The notes: generated by a model from the letters alone, not told the origin. Positions 11,446 to 28,550 are shown, numbered from the stretch's first letter. The stretch: DNA of 64,000 bases from Forficula auricularia (GCA_024734495.1 JALMQS010000908.1:124001-188000); one strand, 5' to 3'. Program-made: numbers and translations.

Positions 11446-11469
11446 GCCTAAGGCGGACGTCACAGCTAG
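11446..11469 (+). mobile_element. Helitron-like 3' end
   Basis: CCGCCTAAGGCGG forms a terminal hairpin. It is followed by ACGTCACAG and then CTAG, with T as the next base. That is the canonical Helitron 3' end (hairpin, short spacer, CTRR, insertion before T). I cannot define the 5' end, so only the terminus is annotated. Confidence 0.5.
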
Positions 11470-11490
11470 TAAATAAATTAATTAATAAAT

Positions 11491-11740
11491 AATCGTCGTT
11501 GATGCATGCGTTGGATGGTCAGACTTCGCTGCTAGTTGGCAGAAGCAAGTGCGATTGAGTCACGTGTCCAAAGTTGAATATGTCCAACTTCGCCATCCGC
11601 TGGCAAATACTCGGCTGCTGTTGGTGCAACCGACGAATTTTGTGGTCACACCAAGCTAATCGGCAGCTTAGAGCAGCGGCTTCCTCATCCACCAGCCTAT
11701 TATGACCCTACATCGCGTCGTCTAGCATCGATTTTATGAT
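11491..11740 (+). other. GC-richer island with short open frames, origin unknown
   Basis: A compositional island in AT-rich DNA. Two overlapping + frames stay open across 11580-11738; one reads ...LIGSLEQRLPHPPAYYDPTS before a stop. I do not recognise it. It could be a captured gene fragment, an unrecognised exon or a decayed element. It lies directly after the Helitron-like end. Confidence 0.3.
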
Positions 11741-12225
11741 TTTTTTTTTTCAAAAAATAATTGACACATCTTGGCTAGCAAATTTTTTCTCCAATTTTTA
11801 TATATAAATATTACAGTCCAAAAAAAGAGTAAATTTGAATTTTTTTTAGTTCGAGCTTAATAATGGAATTATTGTTTTCAATGGTGTTAAATAAAACCAA
11901 CTCTAGTAAAGATAATATTTTTCATAATAGATAGAATTAATAGTAACAAAATCTTATTCATTTAAGATTCTAATTATTTTGTAAAATTAATGCAAATTAA
12001 AATAAAAACACCTTGAACATATTTATAATAGGTTTGACTAGTCTAAGTGATTATAAAAAATGAAACAACCCTTCTGACATTAAAAATAATCCATAACACC
12101 TCAGATCAGTAGTTGATAATCTCTCTTAATTTTTTATTTAAAATATGTTTTTATATATAATATAATAACAATTTTTTGATATATAAAACAAATTTTCAAC
12201 ATATTCACTATAGTCACATTAAATA

Positions 12226-12724
12226 GGGGGTTTCAGCTTGCATTAATTGCGGGAAAAGATTTTTTTTCTAGGATCGTTTGCGACCTCGAAAGTGTGGGTG
12301 GCCGAAATTTTCGGACTTTTTCCTGTTTTTCGCTTATAACTCGAAAAATTTAGAGTGATCTTTGTCGAAAACGTGCTCCTTCATCGTCAAAATGGGAAAA
12401 AATCGAAAAAAGTGCAAGTTTTTGGAATAGGTATTCAAAAGTGATCCGAGGGGCTGTTTTTTGGATCCCCTTAAAAAATCGAACCACTAGACCAATTTTG
12501 CATATATTTTTTTAATCGACTCGAAATTTTGTCCTCTTTAATTTATTTACAAAATATGAACCGTTTTCGAAAGAAGCGAAAAACTGGAAAAAAAGTCGGA
12601 AAATTTCGAGGTTTTTCGGCCACCAAAAGTTGTCCACCACACTTTCGAGGTCGTAAACTTAGATTTGGCATACCCACACCATACCAAACGATCTTAGAAA
12701 AAAAAATTTTAAGTTGAAACCCCC
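12226..12724. mobile_element. TA-flanked MITE, GGGGGTTTCAGC ends
   Basis: Ends GGGGGTTTCAGCTTGCATTA and ...AAGTTGAAACCCCC, flanked by TA on both sides (mariner-like TSD). Internal blocks (TTGCGACCTCGAAAGTGTGG, TTCGAGTTATAA-type) recur in the larger copy at 33021-34266. Confidence 0.6.
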
Positions 12725-12924
12725 TATATACTAGGCTATTGCGGGGTTTTCTAACAATATGTATAAATCGACGAAATGTATAAATTTCTTAAATCTTGTT
12801 CTTTTGTAGATGTAGGCATGGGAATTTGTACTCATTTATTATATGAAAGAACAAAAGATGACAATAATTTTTTTTTTATAATCTCAGTGCTTAACAAGTA
12901 TGACAAGTTCCAATATGTTTATTT

Positions 12925-12995
12925 TTTTACTTTGCGATATAGGGCATGGTCAAGTATTGCAATCGTGCATGAAAAAAGTCATTTTTTTGCTTCGT
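12925..12995. repeat. Family Z fragment (inverted)
   Basis: TTTTTTACTTTGCGATATAGG then GCATGGTCAAGTATTGCAATC and GTGCATGAAAAAAGT match the terminal part of family Z in inverse orientation. Confidence 0.6.
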
Positions 12996-13198
12996 TTATA
13001 CACCTATTTTGCCAATGTACTGCTTCTACTTCATTAAAATAAGTAGTAAATTTTTGCCTTGTCTTTTTTGCATTGTGAAGCTGCAACAAATCGTCACTCA
13101 TTTTTTTAATGTAAACGCTATAATAGAATTAAAGAATATGAAACAATAAAAAATCCAACAAAAAGTAAAGTAAGTAATCCACTTTTGAAAAACTAAAA

Positions 13199-13303
13199 AT
13201 TCACCCACGGACTTGTTGCTTCAATGGACACATCCTCGGAAATTAACTTTTCAACTTGCTTGTCAACATCTTGTTTCGTCTGTGGCAACAACCGACAACG
13301 AGG
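13199..13303 (-). pseudogene. Ty3/gypsy pol fragment (start of reverse transcriptase)
   Basis: The minus strand encodes P-R-C-R-L-L-P then KQDVDKQVEKLISEDVSIEA and TSPWVN. This matches the conserved entry into the Ty3/gypsy reverse transcriptase (RRLP..K..VD..V..L...G.IE.S.SPW). About 35 codons survive, and no more RT follows. It is a relic; the residues seen are diagnostic of the family, but the lineage is not clear. Confidence 0.7.
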
Positions 13304-13849
13304 TTGTCAACCAAGTTGATCGTCTGTAGGTCCCTTAAAAACGCTTTTATTGATTAAAATAAAATTAATATTAATAATTTATATTTTATATACTTACAAA
13401 AGTACTACTTATTGCGTTTATCCATTTTTCACGACGTTGTATCAGATGAGGTTTTGTAAGGAAACGCGTAAAATTTAATAGTAAAATTCATATTTTTTTA
13501 AATAACATGACACAACACTACAATTAGTATTACTATGTCTTTTGAATTTATTCATAATTATATAAATATTATTATCACAGAAATGATTATTAACCTGTTT
13601 GTTTATATGTATTTTGCCCTATAAAGTCTCAAGAGGCGCCACCAGTGATTTTGCAGGTTGTCTATTCTATACTATAGCACAGTGGTTCTTAACCTTTTTA
13701 AGCTGCGACCCAAATTTGAGAAATATGTTTATGTCGCGACCCCCCCCCCCCCCCAAAAAAAAAAAAAAAAAAAAAAAATTTTTAAATGATATAAAATATT
13801 TGCACGAAATTATCTCTGGAGAGAGACGGACTGGTAGAAATCTCATTTG

Positions 13850-14367
13850 AAATTAATGGAAGGCAGCCCAGGGATAATGAGGAAAGAAAAAAACAATTAA
13901 CACATATAAATAAGGTGTAATTCATTGGAATCCTTCCTCCTTTCCCTTTAAACCTACGTTTTGGAGGATTTTTCCCACCTTCTTCAGGGTTTCAAGGGGT
14001 CAATGAAGGAAACAAATAAAATGCTTCCTTCCTCTCTCCACAGCAGTGTTTAAAATTTTTTTTCCTTAGCAGAAGCATAGAAAAACAATTTTTTCCCTTC
14101 TTTTTTTTAATTAAGAAAAAGGAAAACAAAATTGTTTTTCTATGCTTCTGCTAAGGAAGAAATAAGTTTTAAACACTGCTGTGGAGAGAGGAGGAAGCAT
14201 TTTATTTGTATCCTTCATTGACCCCTTGAAACCATGAAGAAGGAGGGAAAATCCTCCGAAACGTCGGTTTGAAGGGAGGTGAGGAGGGATTCCAATGAAT
14301 TGCACCTTATTTAGATATGTGTTAATTTTTTCTTACCACTCCTGGGCTGTCTTCCATTACTTTCAAT
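13850..14367. mobile_element. Palindromic element with two damaged hammerhead-like cores
   Basis: Arms of about 240 bp begin TTAATGGAAGGCAGCCCA and end TGGGCTGTCTTCCATTA. Each arm has a hammerhead-like core (sense 14234-14265; antisense about 13961-13993), each with different defects. A single arm end (GTAATGGAAGGCAGTCC) also sits at 51627, abutting a family Z copy. Confidence 0.7.
14234..14265 (+). ncRNA. Degenerate hammerhead-like motif
   Basis: AUGAAGA with A in place of the required C, one extra A, GGAGG/CCUCC stem II, then GAA-ACGU-C, a palindromic loopless stem III. The mutated first core base should weaken it. Confidence 0.35.
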
Positions 14368-14489
14368 TGATATATAATATATTTTTAAACTTATTAAAAA
14401 TAAATATTAATCAAATATTTGCTTAACAACTCTGCATGACCTAAAGAATATGCTTCGCGGCCCATAATTTAAGAACCACTGCTATAGTA

Positions 14490-15590
14490 CCTACATTAAA
14501 ATGGGGATTCTTTTGCATTTTAAAGTAATTTTTAACTAAATTCTAGAGTCGGTTTCTGAATAATTGAATCTACCACATGAAAGTAATTAAATTGTCTGGA
14601 AAATATAATTGCAAACAACATATTAGAATCTTCGAAATTGATTATTTCCCTAATATATTATTGAAAATGTAAAATTAAACCAGCTTCAGTCATGCAATTC
14701 TCTTTTCATCTTTACCCCACTTATGCTCAATCATCCGAATAAATGATCACTCTAAACACAATTTTACTAATTTGACCCTGATTTCATGATTTCTTTATCT
14801 AAATATTTATTTGTACAATAAACTTTGTTTCTTTAAACATAATGTCCAACTTTTCAATCACCTATAATTCCAGAAAAACTTGGATATTCATTCTGGTTTA
14901 TCAATTTTTTACTTTATCCAATGCGAAGCATGGGTAAAGCATTGTAATCGGTCTCGCAGCAAGCGCGACTTCAAAGGGTCCTCAGGTAAAGACTACGGAC
15001 CCCATGGTCTCAATTAAAGTCACAAATTGTAGTATTCATTTAGATTGAATTTTAGCTCGTAACGGTTTTGCTAAAAATTACATGGGGTCTCGTCCACAGG
15101 CCAAAAAGTGCGATTTTTTCAGGAAGTGCGTGCGGATGGATGGATGTTATCGTTTCTTTAGTCCACGATATTTTCCACACCGTACAACTGATTGAAATGA
15201 AATTGAAAACCTACCATTATTTTAACAAAATATGATTAGTTTTTGGTATATATCGGCCCACAAACATAAGTACTTTATTTCAGGTCTTTTTTAGTTTTTT
15301 CTAAATATTTTGAAAATGACTAAACCAATTTTGATGAAATTTAATATTCTAATTAAGTACCTTGAGGACCACAAAAAAGGTCATATAAATTTTTTTGTAA
15401 AATTATATTTTAAAGTACTTTACCCTAGAATGATAGTACATTGGATAAAGTTTAGCAAGGATCGGTTGCAGTTTATTTTTATATTCTACAGATTCCAAAA
15501 TTTCTTTTATAAAGGAACATCATTTCAATTCGAAAACCTTTACAATTCATAATATGCATATTTATTAAACATGCCTTTCTTTATATCATG
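14490..15590. other. No gene seen; possible old repeat
   Basis: AT-rich. The segment 14920-15300 (GCGAAGCATGGGTAAAG, CATGGGGTCTCGTCCACAGG) and 15310-15450 resemble sequence near 45340-45640 (DNA around TTTTGATGAAATTTAATATT), so this is probably a diverged dispersed repeat. The short frames are not convincing. Confidence 0.4.
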
Positions 15591-15653
15591 TTATATTATT
15601 TTTGAAGGAGACAATAAAAGAGTGTGTCTTCTGCTGGAATTATAAATTTTATT

Positions 15654-15858
15654 AAATTTCTTCCAGAACTTAAGTGACTGAAATGATGTTCCTTTATAAT
15701 GTAAATAAGTGTTTCATTTCAATTTTTAGAACTACTGAGGATGGTCGACCAGTGGTGACCGAAACTGTATAGTTATCAATTAAATAATACAAATAGTTAT
15801 TAAAATTATTGTCTTATTATATTTGTGACAAAACCAACCCTTCAATTTAACGAAAAAT
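15654..15858. mobile_element. Nested hammerhead element, 12-bp TSD
   Basis: A 205-bp insertion splits the left arm of the 15604-16134 element. The 12-bp sequence ATAAATTTTATT is repeated at both sides (15642-15653 and 15859-15870). It has its own hammerhead-like core. Its right end, read on the minus strand (GAAGGGTTGGTTTTGTCACA), resembles the terminal block of other families. Confidence 0.75.
15735..15774 (+). ncRNA. Hammerhead-ribozyme-like motif (GGUC stem II)
   Basis: CUGAGGA (15735-15741), one extra U, stem II GGUC/GACC around a 10-nt loop, GAA (15761-15763), then AC-UGUAUA-GU as a 2-bp stem III and U as the predicted cleavage nucleotide. All invariant core bases are present. Stem I is weak by eye. 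Confidence 0.5.
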
Positions 15859-15883
15859 ATAAATTTTATTTATTTATAACGAG

Positions 15884-15917
15884 ACTATAGTTTCGAGGGC
15901 TTTGCCCTCTTCATCAG
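15884..15917 (-). ncRNA. Hammerhead-ribozyme-like motif, antisense arm
   Basis: The reverse complement of the motif at 15995-16029, with the same CUGAUGA core, GAGGGC/GCCCUC stem II and ACUAUAGU palindrome. Confidence 0.6.
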
Positions 15918-15994
15918 TCTATTACAATGGATTCACAGGAATTAATTTATTCATAAATATTATAAATTAATTCCTGTGAATCCATTGTGAAAGA

Positions 15995-16029
15995 CTGATG
16001 AAGAGGGCAAAGCCCTCGAAACTATAGTC
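15995..16029 (+). ncRNA. Hammerhead-ribozyme-like motif (family A)
   Basis: CUGAUGA (15995-16001), one extra A, six-base-pair stem II GAGGGC-AAA-GCCCUC, GAA (16018-16020), then ACUAUAGU. That last piece can fold as AC/GU with a UAUA loop or pair with a second molecule. It is followed by C at 16029, so the predicted cleavage triplet is GUC. PLE-associated hammerheads with reduced stem III that act as dimers are a known class. Confidence 0.65.
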
Positions 16030-16147
16030 TCGCTATAAATAAATAAAATTTATAATTCCAGCAGAAGACACACTCTTTTATTGTCTCCTTCAATATATAA
16101 AAATTCTGCTACTCTCGCCACAAAAACTTTATATTTATATTATTTTT

Positions 16148-16540
16148 AATTAGAATTAATACTTAGAATTGCATCCACTGCTTATAAGGTTGTTGAAAAA
16201 TTTTTTTCACTGATGAATCACTGATTTATTTTTTTAACATTTTAATTTTAAAAATTACTTGTCATATGCGGAAAATATACACCTGTGATAATATTAAGAA
16301 AATCTTCTCGACATCTTTTCTTGCAAATCAGAAATCTATTCGTATGCATGTGAAAGGTCGAATTTTATGCCGTCCTCTCGGCCGTCTCGGCTGCCCAAGT
16401 ATTATCATAACAATACAAGTTAACTCATTAACATTTCTCAAATAGCCCAATGGCATATGTCTCGCCTCTCGCTTCTGTCTCAATCGTGCTTTGAATACCA
16501 ATGTATGATTCGATTCAAGAAAAAAACCATGTTTTTTTAC
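16148..16540. other. No gene seen
   Basis: AT-rich. A short GC-normal patch at 16330-16470 (CCGTCCTCTCGGCCGTCTCGG) carries no recognisable product. Confidence 0.45.
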
Positions 16541-16922
16541 AGGATACAATATTTACAAAAATTATTAAAATATTTCTCATAAATTATATAAATAATAATA
16601 TAAAATGAAAAGATTTGAACATCTTTTGAAAATAGTTATAAGAGAAAGAATTTGATTTTTACGACAAATTCTAAGATTTTAGTAGAAATATTATTAAATT
16701 GCGATATCAGATAGGATGAACCCCCTCTGATATCCCAATTTAATAATAATTTTTAGGACAAATTCTTTCTCTTTTAATAAACATTTGGTTAATTTTAACT
16801 TGAGGTGATTTTTTGAAAAACATCCCAACTATTTTCAAAAAAAATGTTCAAATCTTTAGTTTTATATTATTATTTATATAATTTATGAGCAATATTTTAA
16901 TGATTTTTGTAAATATTGTATC
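16541..16922. repeat. Inverted repeat with inner hairpin
   Basis: Outer arms GGATACAATATTTACAAAAA / TTTTTGTAAATATTGTATCC, about 110 bp each. The centre holds a second hairpin (TATTAAATTG, GATATCAGA / TCTGATATC, CAATTTAATA; 16691-16748). AGGACAAATTCTTTCTC-type blocks recur just outside to 16990. Confidence 0.7.
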
Positions 16923-16984
16923 CTGGTGGGCATTGCAACTACTCTACTGAAATCTTACAATTTATCCTAAAAATTAAATTCTTT

Positions 16985-17215
16985 CTCTGTTAATAAATAA
17001 TAATAAATAAAAGATTCACGGGTTTTTTGGACAATTTTTCAAGTAATATTATGCATTCATTTGATTTATGTGATCTTATTGTTCTTTTGTCCTTTGTTTT
17101 CAGTACTTGAAAAGTCCTGAAAAAGGACGAAACGTCATACGAACATTGATATTTAACATTAATAAAAAAAATTGTCCAAAAAACCCGTGAATCTTTTATT
17201 TATTATTAAAATGGA
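16985..17215. mobile_element. Palindromic element with degenerate hammerhead motif
   Basis: The arms TAAAAGATTCACGGGTTTTT / AAAAACCCGTGAATCTTTTA end the element. Inside, at 17106-17136, lies CUUGAAA-A-GUCC-UGAAAAA-GGAC-GAAACGUC: stem II and the ACGU palindrome are perfect, but the CUGANGA box is mutated. Confidence 0.55.
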
Positions 17216-17255
17216 CATGAAGCTATTTACCCAAGAGTAGCAAGTTAGAAAAATA

Positions 17256-17395
17256 CGAGGGGTGAACCGCGACCTAAAATCGTGTACGCCTACTTCCACT
17301 TTCATTTCAAAGTAGAATACAATAGATTATCTAATGAATTCCAAAGTAATTCCAAAGATGGTGTACACCTAATTCCAATCGCGGTTCACCCCTCG
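17256..17395. mobile_element. CGAGGGG MITE copy 2, 8-bp TSD
   Basis: CGAGGGGTGAACCGCGA and TCGCGGTTCACCCCTCG as perfect inverted ends; 140 bp. Exact TSD GAAAAATA at 17248-17255 and 17396-17403. Inverse orientation to copies 1, 3 and 4. Confidence 0.9.
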
Positions 17396-17403
17396 GAAAA
17401 ATA

Positions 17404-17882
17404 TGTTCTTAAACTAAATTAAATAAGAGTCCAGTGGTGTCATGGTGCCAGAACGGCGTTCCGCCACTACTACTTTTGGGAACATATATGAGCCGTTTAT
17501 TTTGTAAGTGGCGTAAATCCATTGTTTGTTATTTCGAGATATTTGTTTTTATATTTTTATAAATACATATATTTATATATACTTCGATACTTTTATAATC
17601 ACGAATTCATGAGGATATATTGTACTCCATTGGCTGAGATATTATAAATATGAAAAGAAGACATCTATGTCTAACTGAAACTGACATTAACTCATTATTT
17701 TCAAAATTGGACTTACGCCACTTTCAAAATAAACGGCTCATATTTCCAAAGTTTTCCGGGGGAGGAGTCCCAGATCCCCCAGAGCCCCTGGAATTTCAGC
17801 ATTCCAGCACTGCTAAATTTGCTATGACACCATTGTAAGAGACTGTTAATCATCATCAATTATAATAAATAGGGTTATATAT
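17404..17882. repeat. Short inverted repeat, no gene
   Basis: ATGAGCCGTTTATTTTG with AGTGGCG at 17490-17512 pairs with CAAAATAAACGGCTCAT at 17725-17742. CATGGTGCCAG/ATGACACCA flanks suggest a worn MITE of about 410 bp (17428-17835). The overlapping 62-codon frame is not convincing. Confidence 0.45.
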
Positions 17883-17884
17883 TA

Positions 17885-18522
17885 GGGTGGTCCTTATTTT
17901 GGTTATTTTCGAATTTTTACGCTGACAGAGTCTCATATGGTTCAAAATAAATTACAAAAAAATATCGCCTCAAGTTTCAATTTCAATCTCTATTTTAACT
18001 TGTGCCACACAGCTATGCAAGTTTCCCATCTAAATAACATGGGTTTTTGGCATTGAAATATTAATTTTTTATTCCGCCAAAGCAATGGTTCAAAAAATTT
18101 GAAACTCTGTAGACTTTATCCTTATAATAGTAGCTATTCTTCAAAATTTTTACATATTTTTAGCTATTACAATTTTAGCGCTAGATAAAATACTGCTATA
18201 TCTTAGGCTTAGTAAGTTATAGACTCCAAAATTATAATAGCTAAAAATCTGTAATAATTCTGAGGGATAGCTACTACTAAAAGAATAAAGTCTGGAGAAT
18301 TTCATATTTTTTGAACCATTGCTTTGACCGGAATAAAAAATTAATCGTTCAATGCCAAAAACCCCATGTTATTTAGATGGAAAACTTGCATAGCCGTGTG
18401 GCACAGATTAAAATAGAGATAGAGACTTGAAATGTGGGGGATATTTATTTTTTTATTTATTTAGAACCATATGAACCATTGTCAGCGTAAAAATTCGAAA
18501 ATAACCAAAATAAGGACCACCC
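17885..18522. mobile_element. TA-flanked hairpin MITE (GGGTGGTCC family), copy 1
   Basis: Near-complete palindrome of 638 bp. Ends GGGTGGTCCTTATTTTGG / CCAAAATAAGGACCACCC, flanked by TA on both sides. Arms are about 300 bp with conserved AACATGGG, TTTGAACCATTG and TTATAATAGTAGCTA blocks. Mariner-like by TSD; no transposase. Confidence 0.85.
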
Positions 18523-18524
18523 TA

Positions 18525-19740
18525 ATATATATATTACTATAGTTACACGGAACCCTCAGTATGCAAGCCCGGCTCGCACTTATCAGGCCTATTTAATCTA
18601 TTTTGAGAAGATGAACTTGTTGAAAGGGAGAAAAACTAAATCTATATTACATTTATCATAAATACATGTAAGCTCGGATTGAATATTTTCTCAAATTTAA
18701 TCAATTTAATTATTTTAAAACCATTAGTCATATGGAAGGAATTTTTTTATCAATCAAATAGATTTATTTATATTATACGATCATTTGTCGCTCATTCTTT
18801 TATAAAGTTGATTTTTTAACACATTCAATTCTTGAACTTAAACACCAACATAATAGAGTTTAATTGACGCCCACTGTTACTAAATTATTAATAAAACTTG
18901 ACAGTTTTAACGAGACTAAAGGGACAATTATATTTCTTTCATTATATTTTATGAAAGTTTATCACACGACTTGAAAAAAGGCTTATTTCTATCAAAACAA
19001 TTTTAAGAAAATTTCTGATGAACCATATAAGCTAAGATCGAATTTTTTATTCAGTAAAAACCCTAAAAAATGCAAGAAATTATACAGCAAAAAAATGTTA
19101 ATTTATGCTATGAAATAACCCAAATGTGTATTATCTCTATCTCTACAGCCAAACCCCTGAACCTAGAATTATGAAATGTGGAGTGTATATTCTTTCTACG
19201 ATTTAGGGGTGTACCAAGAAAAGATTTTTTTTAAATTCGAACCCTAAAGAGGGGGAAAAGGCCTCAAAATGATTTTCAATATCTTTCAAACCACAATAGA
19301 TATCGATATGATTTTAGTTTAGAAATGAAGTATTAAAATACAAAAAATAACATATTTGAGTATTATGCTCTATTTGTCCCTGAAAGGGAGATAAAATCAT
19401 TTTGAGGTAGGGGAGGGGGTCTGCTGCTAGATTAGGAAGGACATTCCCAGTAGGCGTTTAACCAATCTGGAATCTAAGGAATTCTATGTCTTGTAGATCA
19501 AATTCCTCTTTTTGCTTTTCAGATTGAATTATTTCCAATTTAACAATTATTATTTAGAATTGAACATTTGATGCTTCGGTACTTCGGTGGCCGAACCGTT
19601 TTTATCAGGGAAAACTGTTTCGGCTGAAACCACTTAGATTACACATTTTAATGAGATCAGAATACACAATTATTTAGAAATAATATAACATTTAACTTGC
19701 TTCTAATTGTATTTAACTAAAATTTACCAACTGCTTACAT
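18525..19740. other. No gene seen; repeat scrap near 19140-19450
   Basis: AT-rich. The segment 19140-19450 (CAAACCCCTGAACCTAGAA, AAATTCGAACCCTAAAGAGG) resembles the repeat at 31.7-32.5 and 34.9-35.4 kb. Confidence 0.45.
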
Positions 19741-19774
19741 TCAACTTCAAGGGCTCATTTTTACTTATGGAAAG

Positions 19775-19925
19775 TGGTGTAGGTTTTAGGTGAAACATGA
19801 TGTTAGTTAATAGAGTAAAGGGTGTGTAGTTTCACAGTGAATGAAATAAAACTCAAAGAGGTTTATACAAACTCAATATATTTCGGATTATTAGTCCATC
19901 ATCAGGAGTTTACAAGTTAATAGGC
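19775..19925 (-). mobile_element. Single-arm hammerhead PLE-type repeat (family C)
   Basis: GGTGTAGGTTTTAGGTGAAACAT is the terminal block, then TTCACAGTGAATGAAATAAA and the hammerhead core in antisense. Same family as 44155-44455, which has both arms. No second arm and no TSD seen. Confidence 0.6.
19868..19913 (-). ncRNA. Hammerhead-ribozyme-like motif with 6-bp stem I (family C)
   Basis: On the minus strand: AAACUC, CUGAUGA (19905 down to 19899), U, GGA/UCC stem II, GAA, the self-complementary AUAUAU, then U at 19875 as predicted cleavage base, then GAGUUU. AAACUC and GAGUUU pair perfectly to give stem I. All three helices and the core are present, the best complete fit in the window. Confidence 0.65.
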
Positions 19926-20075
19926 TCAATTAAAATCTCTTAGTAATATTTTATACTCGTCATACTCTTAGTTTCTTAGTTCTTTTTATTATCTGTAAAA
20001 ATAAAATTTAAAATAGTATAGTTTTTTTTTTTTTTTTTTTGAAATATCATTAAACTTCTTGACTTTTCTTTTTAG

Positions 20076-26595
<6,520 letters not shown>

Positions 26596-26597
26596 GG

Positions 26598-26645
26598 AAT
26601 AAAGACTGAACTGGCATTTAGGCTTTTTGTACTGTATATAATAAA
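26598..26645 (+). terminator. Candidate Rap1 polyadenylation signals
   Basis: AATAAA at 26598-26603, three bases after the stop, and a second AATAAA at 26640-26645. The second leaves a more usual 3'UTR; which one is used cannot be told. Confidence 0.45.
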
Positions 26646-26649
26646 ATAT

Positions 26650-28550
26650 GTATCATCAATTGTGGCCTGGCCAAGCTCTTATACAAATCTTAATTAATTA
26701 TTGATCAAGTGGCACTCTAAAAATTTTGATTGACTCAAATTTTTCAACCATCGAGATTCCACAAGGTCTTCAAATTCCGGTGCACAAAGTTTTCGACACA
26801 AAATAAATTACTTCTTGAAAACCTCTCCTAATATAATATCCTTGGGGCCTACCACAAATACAATAAAGCAAATATGGATTCCCTTAAATCTTAAAGAGAT
26901 TTCAAGACAGATGGTTTAAAATATGCCCAGAATGAACTCTATATAAATCTTTCACCCAATCATCTCTGTGGCCTTAATTATTTTTCGTTTTTCAAATTTT
27001 TTTTTCTTTCATAAAATCTTATAAATTTAAAGCTTTGTTTTATTTAATTAATCAAATTATTTGGAAACCTCATATTAATACCACCAACGCTAGAAAATTT
27101 ATAAATTAAAAAAAAAATTAATCATTACTTTCTCATTCATTTGGAGCACCATTCTTATCTCAATATAAGTTTCTGTTGTAAATTTTTGCAAATCAAAAAT
27201 ATATATATATATATATATATATAGCCTATATATTATGGAAAATATATGGGTCATTCCACCTGATTTCTTAAAGTTGCAAGACAAATTTATTATATTTTGG
27301 CATATAGAAATATTTTTATTTAAAAATATATATAAATTATTTTAAAATAAATTATTCTTCCATAAAATTATTAATCAGATAACTAAAAGACAATGTCCAA
27401 TTAAAAGCTATCTTAGCTTTTAAAACCCCTTGATAATAAATATCAAAATTTAATATCTATAATATGTATTCAAACAGTTAATAGAATTTGTTTTATTTCA
27501 ACAATATTTACATATCAATATATTATATATGAGTATAATTTTTTAATTTAATTAGCTCGTTTTGTTACGCTTTTTACAAAGAGAAAAATTTGTTATTTAC
27601 TCTAATTAAAGTATATTATAGTTGGAAAGTGTAACAAACAAAGTTTCCTTATTTTTTTGCTATTCATAAGTATTTTTATTTATTGCGATTATTTTTTTTA
27701 TTTCTTAAAAATAATCCAGTTTAGAAAAAAAATTTTTTTTTTTAATTTTTCAACAAAAAAATTTAATCTCTATTTATGTTATTGCATAATGTGAAATTAT
27801 TTTAATCTTAATAAATTGCATTATTACACTATTATTTAATGAAATTTTATTTAATTAAATTGTTAGTAATAGTTATTTTTGATATTCTGGTAATTAATTT
27901 TAACAAATTTTTTTACATGTTCATTACATCCTTGAATAAGTTTTTCATCTTAATGAAATTTTGTAGAATGTCCCATATTTCTATTTATATCTATATAAAA
28001 ATTTATATACCTATATCTATATCTAAATATAAAGCAAAAAGTATATTTACATCGATATAGATATATACATAGAAAAAGAATTATTCATGGTGATAGTATT
28101 TCCTACATTTTATCTGTTAGAATAAAAAATCTTATGCCAATTTTTTCTTAGAATTTTGTACAAAAATCTTATTATAATTATTAGATATCATTACCTTAAT
28201 TTTAATACAATTTACTATGTAACATGTCTTAATTATATGTAAATGTTAGATCTTTTGATTTCTATATTAAGATTGATGAGGTTTAACTGTGCAACTTTCA
28301 GTTAACATGTTAATATTTTCAAAATTATTATTCACTAGATAGGCAAAATATTTACATTTGTTCTAAATCTTTTGTTATTTTCTCATATAAAAATGATAAA
28401 AAAAAATTACCATTCACATTAGGCTGACACCACTGCCACATAATTAGCTTAATTCTATTAAAGAGAAATCCATTTTATACTTTTGATTTAATATATTAGA
28501 AGATATATATTATATTTCATGTCTTTATTTTAAAGGCAGGAAAATATATT
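26650..28550. other. Intergenic, no gene seen
   Basis: Rap1 3' flank. A segment at 26900-27060 repeats 25075-25215 (AGACAGATGGTTTAAAATATGCC). Very AT-rich after 27100, with a (TA)n tract at about 27199-27223. The short frames are compositional noise. Confidence 0.5.

Larger units (their letters stand above)
13680..14481. mobile_element. hAT MITE with a nested ribozyme palindrome
   Basis: Ends CAGTGGTTCTTAACC and TTTAAGAACCACTG, with a near-exact 8-bp TSD (CTATAGCA at 13672-13679, CTATAGTA at 14482-14489). A C/A tract lies at 13740-13778. Most of the interior is a separate inverted repeat (13850-14367). Confidence 0.8.
15604..16134. mobile_element. Hammerhead palindromic PLE element (family A), 13-bp TSD
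   Basis: Bounded by an exact 13-bp duplication TTATATTATTTTT (15591-15603 and 16135-16147). It starts GAAGGAGACAATAAAAGAG and contains inverted arms with hammerhead cores on both strands. It ends with the terminal block TTCTGCTACTCTCGCCACAA. A second ribozyme element is inserted in its left arm (15654-15858). Same family as 47.35 kb and 58689-58938. Confidence 0.8.

Noticed and set aside
13740..13780. Poly-C/poly-A tract as an engineered or telomeric sequence
   Set aside because: Similar C or G tracts occur at many MITE and family Z sites; it is a repeat feature and prone to assembly error.
27839..28060. 73-codon hydrophobic frame
   Set aside because: Very AT-rich DNA gives Ile/Phe/Lys/Tyr frames by chance; no start context, domain or splice support.
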